Below are positions 10,761-22,457 of a stretch of 64,000 nt of DNA, in pieces. Positions within the stretch are counted from its first letter, which is position 1. Each line of letters opens with the position of its first letter. Made by a program: the position numbers and the translations under genes. The stretch is from Undaria pinnatifida. Its lineage: Eukaryota; Sar; Phaeophyceae; Laminariales; Alariaceae. Under the pieces are notes generated by a model, which did not search any database, was not told the origin of the DNA, and was given only the letters and a program-made list of their open reading frames with translations. The stretch is taken from the NCBI GenBank assembly GCA_012845835.1, contig JABAKD010000016.1, positions 12,520,007 to 12,584,006 on the forward strand, read 5' to 3'.

Positions 10761-11529
10761 GTTTGTGGCATCTGGCGGTTCGATGCTGGTCTGCAGACAT
10801 TTGCGGTTTACACTACATGACGAGGGATTTATGTTCTGGGTCACCTGTGCCCGATGCTGGACCATAAGCTATGTGGTCCGCCTGGCGGGGACAGTCCATG
10901 GCAATACTATACAACTCATGTGTGTATGTCATGGGATGGGCGCCATAACGGTAACACTAATGTATGCAAGGAGTACAGAATGGCACGACTCTTCTACGTT
11001 CGATGCGGACCTCGTGTGACTGTAATGATACTACTCGTACAATAGCACTGTGCAATCCGTCAACCAGACCCTGCTGAAACCTCTCCGCTCCCGTTCGACC
11101 ACATCGTGGTAAGTCGCATAGTCACAACGACTACGTCAGGCCAGATACATATATGATATGACCGGGTAGATCGCTGCAAAAAAAGCCCCCGAAAGGTACC
11201 CTCCTACCGTAGCACGCCTCGGAGGACACACATGTTATGGTATTGCTCTGGTAGCTAGCAAAGGCTTAGGATCTAAGGTGTGGGATGGATATTGGGATGA
11301 AAGGGTTCCTCATGCTTCGAAAATCGTTTTCGTGTAGAAAAAATGGTATTGTGGTCTTGTGCCATCCGTGCATATCGCTCTGCTCTGCTCCGTGACTAGA
11401 AGGAATGGTACGAAGAGCGTCTGTAACGCCAAGTGAATGTTCAACGTGGAACCTGCCTAGTAGAGAGACAGAAGGTGGCCTGTGTCTATTATCGGACCCC
11501 ATCACATTACACATGGCCTCGGCGCTCTA

Positions 11530-13300
11530 GGGTTTGACTCTCTTCGCAACCTTCCTCGTTGTGTTTCGTTGCTTCGTACGAGCTAGCATACCCAATTCGA
11601 CAAGCTCTCTCTTGTTTCTCCCCTTTTCACGTATGAAGCATTCTGGCCCCGGATCCCCACGTCTCTCCGAAACAAGCAGAGCGACCCAGGAGGAGCCCCT
11701 CGCCGTAAACCGGCTGATCATAGTTCTCTCTGGTCGACCGCTTACGCGAGGGACGCTGTTCTGGCGATGTTTGCGGGTTTACGGGAAAACCCCCGCTCAC
11801 GGCGTCGGAAATGTTAACGGCTGTTGCTCGTTCTGTTAGTGCCCTATTCAGCCTGGCTGTTTTTACAATGCCGCCAGAGACACTGCCATGCCTCCGTCCC
11901 ATGCTCCTCACAGCCCAGCTGCTGTTGCGAAGCCACCAGAGCCACCAGCTATACCTCTGTCCCGTGCCCCTCATAGCTCTGTTGATGTTGCATCGCCGTT
12001 CATGCACACCTCTCTGGCAGAGAGCCTTGGTCTTGGGAGGGATGCGATTTTTTCCCAAAGTGCAGACATAACCAATACGCCAGACGGTTCACGCACGAGC
12101 ACGGTTTCGTCGATTCATACTCGCCGCCCTCCACAGCTTCCGGTAGAGAAACGGTCGGGGTTGACCCTACAGGGAGACTCGTGGGTCTTTTCTCTGAGGC
12201 CTTTCCATCCTCATGGCTGCAGTGCAACCTCGCACAACTTCTGACATATAAAACTCAGATAGAACAGAGAATTGCTTTCGTCCAGTTGGCCAGATGTTGC
12301 GGGAAGTCTATGTGGTACATGCTGATAGCACTGCGACTTTCCGGACACAACCTGTAAATAGTGTTGGTCACTCGCGTGGTAATACGTTCTCATCTCTCGA
12401 CACTGACGCCCCGCTACGAGAGCCTTCGGCCAAAAGCGTTCGTCGTCTTAAGCGCCAAGTCGCCGCAGAAACGACTGCGAATACTGCTGCTGTGGCGAGC
12501 GTAGCCACTGGTGTGGATCAACCTCCTGTCACTGTTGCGAGCTCAGATGCTTTTACGTCAGCACCCCACAGCGCTGTTGCGTGTGCTGTAGCGAGCGAAG
12601 CCACTTTGATCTCACACGCTTTTGCGCCAGCACCCCACAGTGATATCGCTACTACACTGGGAGTGCCGTCGTCCTGGAGACTAAGTTTCGTGCTGTTGGT
12701 ACGGCTGGGGGCGACGCTGCCTTTCCTGACGCGTGCTGTGCTGCTGCGGCTGCGATATCAGAGGTTCACGCGGCTGGTACCCACAGGTACCCACAGTACA
12801 ATGCTATAGGGCTTACCGCTATTTTTACGACTGAGTCTCTTAGTATTGCTACTCCTGAGTCCCGCTGATTGCGGCTCTTACCCCTTCCTCCCCTTTCCTC
12901 CATGTTTCTTGCTCTAGCACCCGGCCGCAACACGCCACTACGTCCACAATGTCTCCCGGGTCGAAGAATTCTCAGGGTATAGGGGCAGGCAGAGCAGTCG
13001 TCCCAACCGCCGATACCGCCAATCGGACGATGAGAGGGGTGTCCCATCTTCCCCAATCAAAAATATCGTTAACGGCGCGTCTTCCGGTGGTCGACGGAGT
13101 GTCGTTTCCCCGCGAAGAGGTGGGCGGCGACGCGTTACCCCCTCACGGACAGACAGGCATCTCCCCCTAGGCGACTGAGTCCATGTGGCTCGAGGAGCAG
13201 GAATCTTCCGGTCCGGACGATGGAAATCACGACGGGTTTCGACCGACCTACGCAGGCTGAGCTTCGGGCCCCCGCGGCCCTGCCGCCCCTGCTTTGGGGC
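11530..13300. other. Decayed Ala/Pro-rich repetitive sequence, no gene called
   Basis: Plus-strand frames of 60-170 codons are Ala-, Pro-, Ser- and Val-rich and contain imperfect repeats, such as CAGCACCCCACAG at about 12560 and 12630 and related pieces near 11900 and 11960. No domain is recognised and frames do not join without breaks. It resembles an eroded repetitive coding region like that at 45700-46600. A role cannot be given. Confidence 0.3.
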
Positions 13301-13308
13301 ATCGGCAC

Positions 13309-13558
13309 GTGCTACAATAGAGGTAGCACTTTTCGTCCGAAATGGTTTCGGAATGACGGGACTGCTAAACCTGAAATCGTCGGAAATAGGTAATTTGTTT
13401 AGCAAGATTCTCGTTGCAAGCCTATACCATGGAAGATTTTATCTGGTAGCAGTTTTATTTTTCTCCGAAATCAGGTTTTGGGTTAAGAAGGACAAGTGTT
13501 TAACTCTGAAAGCGAGGAAGCTCAAGAAAACGTGATGCACCTCTATCTATCGTAGAAT
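13309..13558 (+). mobile_element. MITE-2 full-length copy
   Basis: About 250 bases run between GTGCTACAATAGAGG and an inverted TGCACCTCTATCTATCGTAG. The interior (AATGACGGGACTGCTAA, GGTAGCAGTTTTATTTTTCTC) matches the copy at 38234-38481 in the same order. It has no coding capacity, so a non-autonomous DNA transposon is likely. Confidence 0.65.
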
Positions 13559-15380
13559 GCGTCCATCCTCGGTGAGAAAATCTGGGCCTTGATGTCCGAC
13601 GAAGCGCGAGGCTGCCTCGAACGCCCTACCGGCTTGGGAGTCCTTAAACACGCGGTGCTCACGGGCGATGCCCAGTAGACCTCCGTTAGGCGGGGGAAGA
13701 ACGTCCGCGCCAAGAAGAATGCGTTGACCATCCCCCAAGCCACCCTCATGAAGGTCGAATCCTCGCGCGCGTCAGCAGAGCGGCGAAAACGAAATATAGC
13801 AGAGGAGATGGTTGGTTTAAGGTGCGTCATCGCCGAACCCCCGAGCCCGTCTTTTGCGCTCGACGCGGCGTTTCCCCGCTTGAACAGCGGGCGTTCTGGC
13901 TTGTTCCCTGTCGCAGAGGATTCAGCGGGCTTAGATACCCCATCGGCATTCTCAGGCGTGGGTACAGTGTAGGAACCCCCACTCACATGCCGTCCGGCCG
14001 AGATCCGTTTGTAAAGTTGTCTGGACCGTCTGCAGGCTCTCCTTTGATTTTGTGTGCCCGCGCGCACCTCCTTCGGGCGTCAACGGTATCAATCGAACAT
14101 GCGCTCCCCACACTACCGATCGAATCCGTGGTGACGCCACACCCTCCGGCCAATGTAACCGGATTGCTTGCCCATCGTCGCGCCGATGATTCGGTCATCT
14201 CATTAACCAGAAACAGCCCTGAGCCTGTTTCCCCGGTTGACGTTCGGTCGACGGGCGCATAAAGAGCCCCTTCTGGATGTTTTTCACCTACATGCGATAC
14301 CTCCTCCCAGCCGGTGACCGTAGGGCCAACCCAGCGCCTAGCGTCGGCCACCCAGTGCCCCTAGACTGCCCGCTCCAATCATGCCCTCTGAATGCTCGGC
14401 TCCTTCGTTTTTAAATTCACACGTTAGTGTTCATCGAGCAAAGTCGCTGCTTAGATAGCCCCCATCCATGTTCTCACATGGGCACCGTCGGCATTCGTCG
14501 TGAAATCTTTTTGGCATTCATGCGCAGAGCAGTATGTTATGGTGAAAAAGCTAAGCGTCCTTCACTACCACCGTGAATTAGATTTCATACTGTGCTCGTC
14601 AGATTTCCAATCGCACAAACGCGTCGGCCGCAGCGTTCGTGGATTCGATCACACCATTTGGGAGCGTTGACGCGAAACTTCCGTTCTCGCAGGGACTTTT
14701 GCCATTTTTTTGCAAATTTGGGGATGAAACGCCATGATTTGGACACTACTGGTAGCACGCTTTTCGCCGAATCCAGTCGTTTTGACTCCGTGGGGGGCGT
14801 TGGTCTCCGGGCGGACAACCCCGACGCTCATGACCCCTGATAAAGAACTTTCTCGGGCAGGCTCTTTCTACCGTCCGCGACCTCCTTCGTCACAACACGG
14901 ATGATTCGGCACACCCCTCTTCCTCTCCTCAATTCTGCTTTCGTACATTGCCAGAGGGAATCAAAGATATCAACTCCGCGCCATTGTCGCGCCTTCGGAT
15001 TTCTGCACGCGCTTGCCCCAGTCCTCGTTCGGAGTTTTCGACGTATTTTCCGGCATGCCAGCTAATCACACACAGCCCCGATGTGCTGGTTGTCGCCCCT
15101 TGCGCCGTCCACGACCTTGCGGCCACGCTCTCGCTCTCCGCGCACGGCCCGAGCCTCGTAGGCGGCACGACTACGCCCGACAACCCACATTTTACCACCA
15201 ACGTCGTTCATAGTGAGATTACCGCCTCCACAACGTTTGGTTGTGTCGCGATCTTAGACACTAGCTTTCCTCGACATTCAGCCGCCGAGGCTTCTTAGAG
15301 AGAGATGCTTTCGGCTGGAGCGGCCACGATTCATTGCGAGCAAGACCCTGCTGTGCGGTCCTGGGGGGTTCGGTAAATCT
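13559..15380. other. Long stretch with open frames but no recognised gene
   Basis: A 174-codon minus frame (13543-14067) and overlapping plus frames are open, but their predicted peptides overlap in different frames and match no family I know. Splice sites are not obvious. From 14400 to 15380 nothing is recognised. Confidence 0.25.
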
Positions 15381-15402
15381 GCAAAGGTCGTCAGAGTACC
15401 AG

Positions 15403-15895
15403 TACCAGCCATCGGTACTCAGTCAATTACCCCCGAGTACCAATCATTTTGAATGACTCAGTGCCTGGAGTACTTCGAGCTGAAATGACTGAGTACTCGT
15501 CAGTACCCAGAGTACTTCCAGCTGACATAAGTGAGTACTCGCGAGTACCTGGAGTACCTCAGCCTGAAATTACTGAGTACTTGCGAGTACCTGGAGTACT
15601 TCAGCTTGGAATGGCGGACTACTCGTGCGTACCTGGAGTACTTCGACCTGAAATGACTGGGTACTCGCGAGTACCTGTAGTACTTCAGCCTGAAACGACT
15701 GAGAACTCGCCAGCCCCTGGAGTATTTCGACCTGAAATGACTGGGTACTCGCGAGTACCTGGAGTACTTCAGCCTGAAACGACTGAGAACTCGCCAGCCC
15801 CTGAAGTGTTTCATCCTGAAATGAGTTCTCGAGAGTCCCTGGAGTACTTCGGCCTGAAACGACTGAGTACTTGCGATTGCGTAGTCACGAGTGTA
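15403..15895. repeat. Minisatellite, 42-bp unit, about ten copies
   Basis: The unit contains GAGTACTTC, then a CCTGAAATGACTG-like block, and GGTACTCGCGAGTACC, a 16-base palindrome in the best copies. Because 42 is a multiple of three, frames on both strands stay open and give 14-residue repeats (VPGVLRPEMTEYSR on plus; SRYSRVPSHFRSKY on minus). From about 15650 the array is organised as 84-bp pairs. I do not believe either frame is a gene, as there is no start context or domain and the run lies inside a host intron. Confidence 0.75.
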
Positions 15896-16409
15896 CCGCC
15901 GTACACATTTGATGCGTACCACAGGTAGTACTGTACTTACGTACAACAACACTACGTGCTTTTAGACACTGCTGCTGCTGTGTCGCAATTCCTTGCTGGG
16001 CCGTCGCCCGCCTCTGCCCCGGCTGGTGTTGTTTCTAGTGTGTATTGCTGCTGCTGCAGGTGCTTCAATCACTCTCTCCTGCGCATGAATGATCCTAAAT
16101 ATGTGCTGTGTTTGTTGTTGTGCTCAGCAATGCCGTGCGTGGATTCTTGCACATTTCATGTTTTCCGTACTGAGTCCTGTAGGTTTCTTTGCACGACCTG
16201 AGACAGACGTCTTTGTGGATTCTGTACAGGATGTTGTTTGAGTATTTCGCCCCTGTTTGTGTTGATTTATCGCGTTTTGTCTGTACATTTATTGCAAACA
16301 TAAAAAAAAAAATTGAGTGCTTGCTAAATCGTTTCGATTATTATTGTTGTCACACACGTACTTACCAGGTGGTGCACGGTAGACACCACTGCGGCTGCTT
16401 TGAAATTCG

Positions 16410-16442
16410 CGCCACCGCCACCGCCACCGCCACCGCCACCGT
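16410..16442. repeat. GCCACC hexanucleotide microsatellite
   Basis: Five to six perfect copies of CGCCAC / GCCACC in a row. Confidence 0.8.
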
Positions 16443-17224
16443 TGCTCCCGCTGTATTGCTGTTGCACTGCCACTGTGGTATTACTGCTCTCTCTTTACTG
16501 AAGTAATCATTGCTGTTGTTGTATTCAGCTAATTTATTTGCTGCGTGACGTCGAACGAGCATTTTTTGTTCATGTGTTCGTTTTTGTTTGTTTTGACTGT
16601 GTTGTCGCGTGCACACGCGATGGTGCCGCCTCCATGGTCTATACCGCCATTCATTACCGATAAGTCGAAACCATCTTCCAACCCGATGAACATTCTATGA
16701 TTTTTTTACTCTTCTACGCTTTTCTCACCGAATCATACATAAAAACCATAATCAGCCATTCGTCACCTCGCCTCCGAAGGAGAAATTTGTACTGAAGTAT
16801 TAATTAGTGGGGAATATGATTCGAAGTTCTAAAGGCCCGGGGTTAACACCTTCGCAGCTGCATCCACATTTTGGGGACGAACCTATATATCGACACCTAT
16901 ATATCAAACCATAGTCGGATATTTGTTGGCAATCTGTGAAACCTTGAAATATTGAAGCACGTGAGACCACGAACCGGTGAAATCGTGAAGCCACGAAGCT
17001 GCGAAACTTATCCATCACGAACTACAAACACCGCGACACGACGAATTGTTTGTCGCCGTCAAGCAAGCATTGTTCATGTCGAACAAATCACGATCCAGAG
17101 TATGTAGATCCTATCTTGATACTTGCTGTTATGATAAGATCTTGGGCATTAAGGGCCATATATTGCAAGTACTACCCTCCAAACATGTGCGCAGCATACA
17201 AAAAAAATATATAGACTATATGGT
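16443..17224. other. Non-coding intron sequence
   Basis: No gene is seen. A GAAACC(A/T)CGAA-type degenerate run lies at 16935-17045. Confidence 0.3.
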
Positions 17225-17940
17225 CATTCTTTTTGGGGGGGATTCGGTCAGGAGTTTGTTTTGTCTCGGCCACAGTACGCAATTCGCGAAACTGGAATCC
17301 TCGGTCAAATATCTTTGTTCGAACGCCGCCTTCGGGGGGTGGCTCAAACGCCCCTCGCCCTGCCGTATCCGATCCGCAACTCGACGCGAACGCGAGCGAG
17401 ACAAGCGAGAAGTGGGAAAAATATCGCATGTCGAGGAGGAATTCCTGAGATTTTGTTGTATCTTAACGTCTGCAGCGACTGCATGATGTACAAAATTGGC
17501 ATCATTTCCAAAGGGTAGTTGCTAATGTTTTGAATTTTGCAATGGCATACTCTCGAGCGTTTGTTTTGCTTGACGTCTGCAGGGCTTGAACGAATGAAAC
17601 ATGTAAAAGTCTTCGGGGGGCGGCTCCAGCGCGTAGAAGTATTCGGGGGGCGGCTCCGACGCCCCTCGCCCTTCCTTATCCGTTGAGCACCTCGACGTGA
17701 CCGCGGATGGATGCACGCGGATGGATGCTGAGCGAGCCAAGGGAGAAGTTGCAAAAATATTGTATTTTGAGGAGATAATCTTGCGACTTCGGTTGTATCT
17801 TAACGTCTGCGGCGTCTGGATAATTTCCACAATTGGCATCATTTCCAAAAGGTAGGTAGTTGCTAAAGTTTGAATTTTGCGATGGTATACGCTCGAGCGA
17901 TTGTTTTGCTTGACGTCTTCAGGGCTTGAGCGCGTGTTAT
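17225..17940 (-). repeat. Two tandem T2 repeat copies, 337 bp apart
   Basis: GGGGGGATTCGGTCAGGAG through TTCGGGGGGTGGCTCAAACG matches, in reverse, the right part of T2 at 58590-58860 and 54930-55230. TTGGCATCATTTCC, TATCTTAACGTCTGC and TTTGCTTGACGTCT each occur twice, 337 bases apart, so part of the element is duplicated in tandem. The open frame reading GRGAFEPPPE in several copies is a shared feature of the repeat and not a gene. Confidence 0.6.
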
Positions 17941-17959
17941 AATACTAGTAGCAGATCGC

Positions 17960-19550
17960 TCTAATTCGTATTTTCATATTATTGCGTTTGGTGGTGTTGA
18001 AGCCAATATCCTGGTGAACCAATACATCCTCTTGTGGGGGTGCCCGCGCACCATACTCTCAGACACGGACTGCAGTTCTACTCTAGGCTTTCACAAGGTG
18101 TATATCAGCTGTTGGGTGTGCACAAGCTTGCTACAAGCTTCTATCATTCCAACTGTAACGAGGGCGTTGAGCGGGTAAACCACACTATGGTCCAAATGTT
18201 GGCTATGGTCGTCAACGGGCGACATGACGACTGGGATCTGCCCCACGTAGAATTCGCTTACACAACAATTCCGTCAGCGCGGCGACGGGTCTGGCGCCCA
18301 ACGAGGTCCACATGGGCGGACTCCCACGGCTCCCCGTGACGGATTTCAACCGCACTGGTGTCGTGGGACACCAGAGTCTGGTCCGTGACCACCTGGCCTA
18401 TGGCGACTTGGCCACCGACCGGCAAAAGCACGCGAACGATATTGTCCGCGCACACCACGCCCTCACCGTTCCCCATGTTAATCGCAGAAACTCGACGCGC
18501 TGCGTCCAGCACCTAACTTTGCTACGGATGGTTGGGCATAGGTGTACAATTCTGCCTCTACCATCCGCCAGGGAGTGAAGGCGAACACCGACGCCAAGGC
18601 AATCAAGGCGAAACTTGCGCTTAACTGGACGGTCCCGTACAAAATCCTGGCCGTCGGTCCCTGCTCCGCCGCCGAGACGCCGGACGGCTCGCCGCTCGGG
18701 AGCAACCTCCTATTTTTGGATCTCCCTCCCGATCTTCCCGGTTCGGACGCTCTTCGGCGTGCGGCCATCGAGCGTTGCAAGCCCTGTGCCAACCCCCACG
18801 ACAGCGGGGACATGCTCAAATACCTACAGGCGGGGCTGACGAAGTACGTGCTCGACAAAGTTTTCAACAAGTCCCCATCGTACCACGTCACTCGAGACGA
18901 CGTGTCGACTCCCCTCCAACGGCTGGAGGTGGAGCAATCACCGGTCATCAGTCGGTACGAGGGCGAGGTGGCGTTATCGCGGTGCTGTACAAGGCGCATT
19001 GGGCGGGACTCTCTGAATCTTCCTGGGAGCGGGAAATGGACCTCCACCTCTCCGGCTTTCACATCTTGCGTTATTGGGCCGGAACCCCGGACTAGCACCG
19101 CCAAACCAACCGCCTCTGCCGCCGAATGCGGATTGAGGCGGCACAGCGCGATTTCTCCCGCAACAACGGGGAACGTTTCCTAGCGCCGGGCTACGCCTGA
19201 GTCCCCCGGGCCGATTGGCTCCGTCGCTACCACGACGCACAACTTCCTAAGGGAGCCAAGGTTTGGTACAAGGGAGACGATGGGTTATGTTGGCTTGAAA
19301 AATTCAGCGCGAGCAGTACCGAGGACAAGGTATACCTGGTCCGCTTTCTGGGCGACCCGGGACCGATTATACTTCCTCTTCCTGCGGCGCGCTACACGAC
19401 TTCGACAGGAGCCGTACGAGGCTCTTGGTGCTTTCAAGTTAACATTGCCAGTGCGTTTCCTCGAAGAATCCAACGCAACGCAGACGAATCTAGAGGCGCG
19501 GCCGTCGTCAGTTGATTTTCAAGCCGCCACCGCTCCTCCTTAGTTCCTCA
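17960..19550 (+). mobile_element. Ty3-like LTR retrotransposon fragment (integrase to C-terminal region)
   Basis: Parts seen are the second half of the integrase core (LLGVHKLATSFYHSNCNEGV and MVQMLAMVVNGRHDDWDL, near 18110-18240), followed by the long C-terminal tail and a region resembling the family's chromodomain-type end (near 18950-19480). It is a fossil: broken in several places, no LTR recognised, no gag or reverse transcriptase. It lies antisense to the host gene inside its intron. It belongs to a family related to, but larger in content than, the LTR elements at 3609, 31680 and 50108. Confidence 0.75.
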
Positions 19551-20843
19551 TTTTTTGGGGTTATGAGGTTTGAGTCTTTGTCTTCGAGTTGTTCATAGCG
19601 TCCTGAGGGCCTTCTTCGGGTTTTGGGGCGGTTATCTCCACTTTGGTTTTTCTTCTTTTTGTCCTGCCGAGCCTCCTGCTCGGTGCCGGGCCAGGGTTCG
19701 GGTAAAACGCCGCTATCTGAGGCGCAGGGCTGTCGCTTTTTCGTCGTTGTTCATTTTAGCCCTGCCGACGCCCTCCTCAGCCCAGAGCCGGGGGCGACCA
19801 GGGTACCTTGTTTGCACGTAACGTGGTACATTTCTATGTATGGGTCTGTGTGTCATCTTCTTTTTCGTGTGTTGCATTTGTTCTAATTTTTGTTTTTCGG
19901 CTAAACACTTTTCCCCATTGCGGGGATGTAGGTGCGGCCACCTTCCATCCCGGGTATTCGTCGTTTCCTCGTCTAACCCCCCGCCATGCCGATGGCCCGC
20001 GGGAGTGTTTTTGCATGACTTTTGCCTTGTGTTAGCGTCTGTGTTCCCCTTCGTATCGACGAGGGCTCACCTCGCCATACGTATTCTGTGATTGGGTTGC
20101 CGTAGAGCCTTTCCTGCCCCAGCCACCAAACCGGCGATATTCGGCAGGTTCTAGAGACTTTTTTTGCCCGCCACACCGGCTGTACGCGGCAAGTTTTTGA
20201 CGGGTGGCTTTTTCCTTGTTGAAGTGTCTGCATTTCCTTCAACGTCTATTCTTCGCGTGTTCCTGGCTCCAGACCGTTAGAAGTGTGGTAGTGGGTTTTG
20301 AGGAGCCGCATCTTCGACTCATGGTCGAGTTCGTAGAACCGGAGTTTCCCCGAATCTCATATATTTCTGCATATGCGGCTCATCAGGGTGGGCTAGTGTT
20401 AAGGAACGGCCTCGAAAGGCCTGTAATTATCCGAATTGAGATCATTTGGATGAGTTTGGTATATTTTGGTTGGCGGTTTATATTCGGGAAAGTTGGGAAA
20501 TAGATCGGAGGCACGTGCCTCCGATCTCAGAAGCCATCCGGGGCTCTGGTGGAATCGAATAAAGCTACGTCTCTACGAATGCAAAGAATGTGCGTACTCT
20601 CCCAGGACCTGCACAATCGGCAGACCTGCAGGGGGCACTCTGTATCCCCACCCAGTAACCCTACACGACATTGCGCATATCATGAATATTATATTACCAG
20701 GATGTACGACGTAGGCTAGGATGCATCTTCCACGAAATATCTAGATCTAGATAATGAAATGGGCAATCCAATCCGATCTATGCGACGATGTTTGCAATGT
20801 TGACAGTAGTGGCGTGAGAGCCATGTAAGAAGTTAGATGTCAC
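19551..20843. other. Non-coding intron sequence, possibly 3' part of the Ty3 fragment
   Basis: No gene is seen. The T/G-rich sequence directly after the Ty3 fragment could be its untranslated 3' region. I could not find an LTR match within the window. GGAGGCACGTGCCTCC near 20508 is a 16-base perfect palindrome. Confidence 0.3.
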
Positions 20844-20974
20844 CTTAATCCGGAGAGGACGCCGCTGGCGGTGCTGGCCAGGACGAGATAAAGAGTCGAC
20901 CTTTTGAAAGCCGCCGCGTCACCTGACCCTATGACGTTATCGATCATGTTCCCCGTGAAATGGGGAATCAGCAC
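20844..20974 (-). CDS. ABCB-type ABC transporter, exon with TM1 end to TM2 (exon 6 of the model)
   Basis: The 131-base exon begins after acceptor GTACGCCTCAG, in phase 0, with 43 codons. It ends with two bases of an arginine codon at AAG|GTGACA, and the next exon supplies the third base. The peptide starts VLIPHFTGNMIDNV, close to the IPxFxGxxID signature after TM1 of TAP/ABCB half-transporters, and continues STLYLVLASTASGVLSGL, a hydrophobic TM2. Joined to its neighbours it reads LLLSAFSR-VLIPHF and SGVLSGLR-GGSF without a break. The frame is intact. The intron on each side exceeds 10 kb, which is notable for a 131-base exon. Confidence 0.9.
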
Positions 20975-20989
20975 CTGAGGCGTACGTTG

Positions 20990-21250
20990 GTTGGTTGACA
21001 AATAATGTGATCGCTTAATTGTGAGGTTTGTTGGTTGACCGATGCGATCGCTCATTAACTGGTTAGGTGGTTGTATACGTAATAGATTATATTGGTTGGC
21101 TGTTTCGTGAGTGGATGCGATCGCTTGACTATTAGTAGTTGGCTTGGTTGTACTGATCATATGTGGTTGGTCGGTTGCATGGTTGGTTGGTTGGATGACA
21201 GATCGAAGGTCGTGTCGACGTTGATTTGTCATTCGGTTGATTGCCTAGTT
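20990..21250. repeat. TTGGTTGG-rich degenerate repeat with GCGATCGCT boxes
   Basis: TTGGTTGG and one-base variants recur about ten times. GTGATCGCTTA, GCGATCGCTCA and GCGATCGCTTGA are spaced by about 40 and 70 bases. It lies immediately upstream of the acceptor of the exon at 20844-20974. On the transcribed strand it is CCAACC-rich. Confidence 0.5.
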
Positions 21251-21361
21251 GGCTGATCGATTGCTTGAAATCTCTGACAACGCTAACAGTTTAATATCCT
21301 TAATCACACATTATGCATCAGGGAGACATCTGTCCCCCAAACAAATTAGTCAAAGTATATG

Positions 21362-21468
21362 AAAGAAATTAGAATATACTCCAGCTGTGAGATCGAATAT
21401 TTTGTCGAAAGTCATCTTCGCAAGCTGTATGTGGAACTCCGATCGCGTATACAATATACATGTGGTAG
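21362..21468 (-). repeat. T1 repeat, truncated copy (tail end only)
   Basis: This copy has TACTCCAGCTGTGAGATCGA, then CTTCGCAAGCTGTATGTGGA, and stops after about 105 bases. GTATA occurs at both edges and may be the target duplication. Confidence 0.55.
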
Positions 21469-21639
21469 ACCACCTTCTGTAGTACTTAGGGTACTTCGTA
21501 CGTACCGTTTTCATGACGGCCTCCCAGTGTACGCCAAACGAAGTAACATGTGCTTAACGAAGTAATGCAGTTGAGCGCGCATACATCAAGCGCTTCTTTA
21601 AAACGTTAGGCCTGTGTGCTGACTTGCGTTTTTCGCTCC

Positions 21640-22300
21640 TCGTGTTCATTGCAGGTGACATTTCATGACCAAATCGCCTTGTTTCATGTATTTGCAATGT
21701 GTATCTCTGTCCCATTATTTGTGACCTCAGAGCTCGGCATTGGCACGGATACTGGTTGTGCTGGGTGTAGATGGATGGAAATTTCAGTTTAACGTCTGGA
21801 GCACAAGTCTGTTTAATGGTGGCTATGCTATTTCTGGCATTTTATGTCGGAAATGCTATCTCTGGTATTCTTTGATGCCCCTTGCCAAGAAGAAAAACGG
21901 TTAAAAACGCGACCAATGTGCAATATGGCAAACCACTGTTCACATGTGTGCATGAACACTGCTGTTCGCTTGTATGTATGCGTATCCGCATTGCCAGTCA
22001 TCTGTGGTCTCACGCTCTTGTGATACTCAACCACTTGAATGTGTTGGAATTTGAAGTCTCGGATCAATGTGCTGGATGGATTGCAAATCGGTGAAACCAA
22101 CCCAATCTGCTGGATAGATTGCAAATCGGAGGAACTAAAGGAAAGATGCAACTGGATAATACTTCGAACTCTCCAGGTGGCAAGGTGAGCCATAAGTAGG
22201 GCGGCCCGGCCAGCTACCGTATCATGGTGACCAAAACCAGTTGTATCAGGTGCGTAAAACACCCGTTGTTGTTGCATTCCTCTCACAATAAACTAGGAGT
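21640..22300 (+). repeat. T3 repeat, long copy
   Basis: This matches 29560-29970 over CCAATGTGCAATATGGCAAA, ACCACTGTTCACATGTGTGC, TCTCGGATCAATGTGCTGGA and GGCAAGGTGAGCCATAAGTA. Its left part matches 60950-61110 (GTGACATTTCATGACC, ACCTCAGAGCTCGGCATTGG). It is non-coding and the nature of the element is not known. The piece GGATTGCAAATCGG is partly duplicated within it. Confidence 0.6.
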
Positions 22301-22334
22301 CTGAACGGCAACGAACGATATGTGATGTGTACAC

Positions 22335-22453
22335 CCTGTTGACCCTGATAGCTAAACTATAGTTGCAAGGAAGGGGAGTCGCCGACCCATATCCTTAATG
22401 ACGACACACAACCCGTAATACGCGCGATCGGAGTATGACACACAGCTTGTTGT
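22335..22453 (+). repeat. T1 repeat, fragment without its tail
   Basis: CACCCTGTTGACCCTGATAG through CGCGATCGGAGTATG and CACACAGCTTG match T1, but the last 50 bases and AT-rich tail are absent. It abuts another T1 copy in the opposite direction. Confidence 0.55.
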
Positions 22454-22457
22454 TACT

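Larger units (their letters stand above)
10639..20843 (-). other. Intron of the ABC transporter, 10.2 kb
   Basis: Bounded by AAG|GTGACA and CACCAG|G. It contains AAACCACGAAAC-type repeats, degenerate Ala/Pro-rich sequence, a MITE-2, a 42-bp minisatellite, tandem T2 copies and a Ty3 fragment, listed separately. The large Ty3 fragment is on the plus strand, antisense to the gene. At 11160-11230 the end sequence CTCCTACCGTAGCACG resembles a MITE end, but I do not call it. Confidence 0.75.

Noticed and set aside
15449-15928. Repetitive 159-codon protein gene
   Set aside because: The frame is open on both strands only because the unit is 42 bp. There is no start context, domain or splice link.
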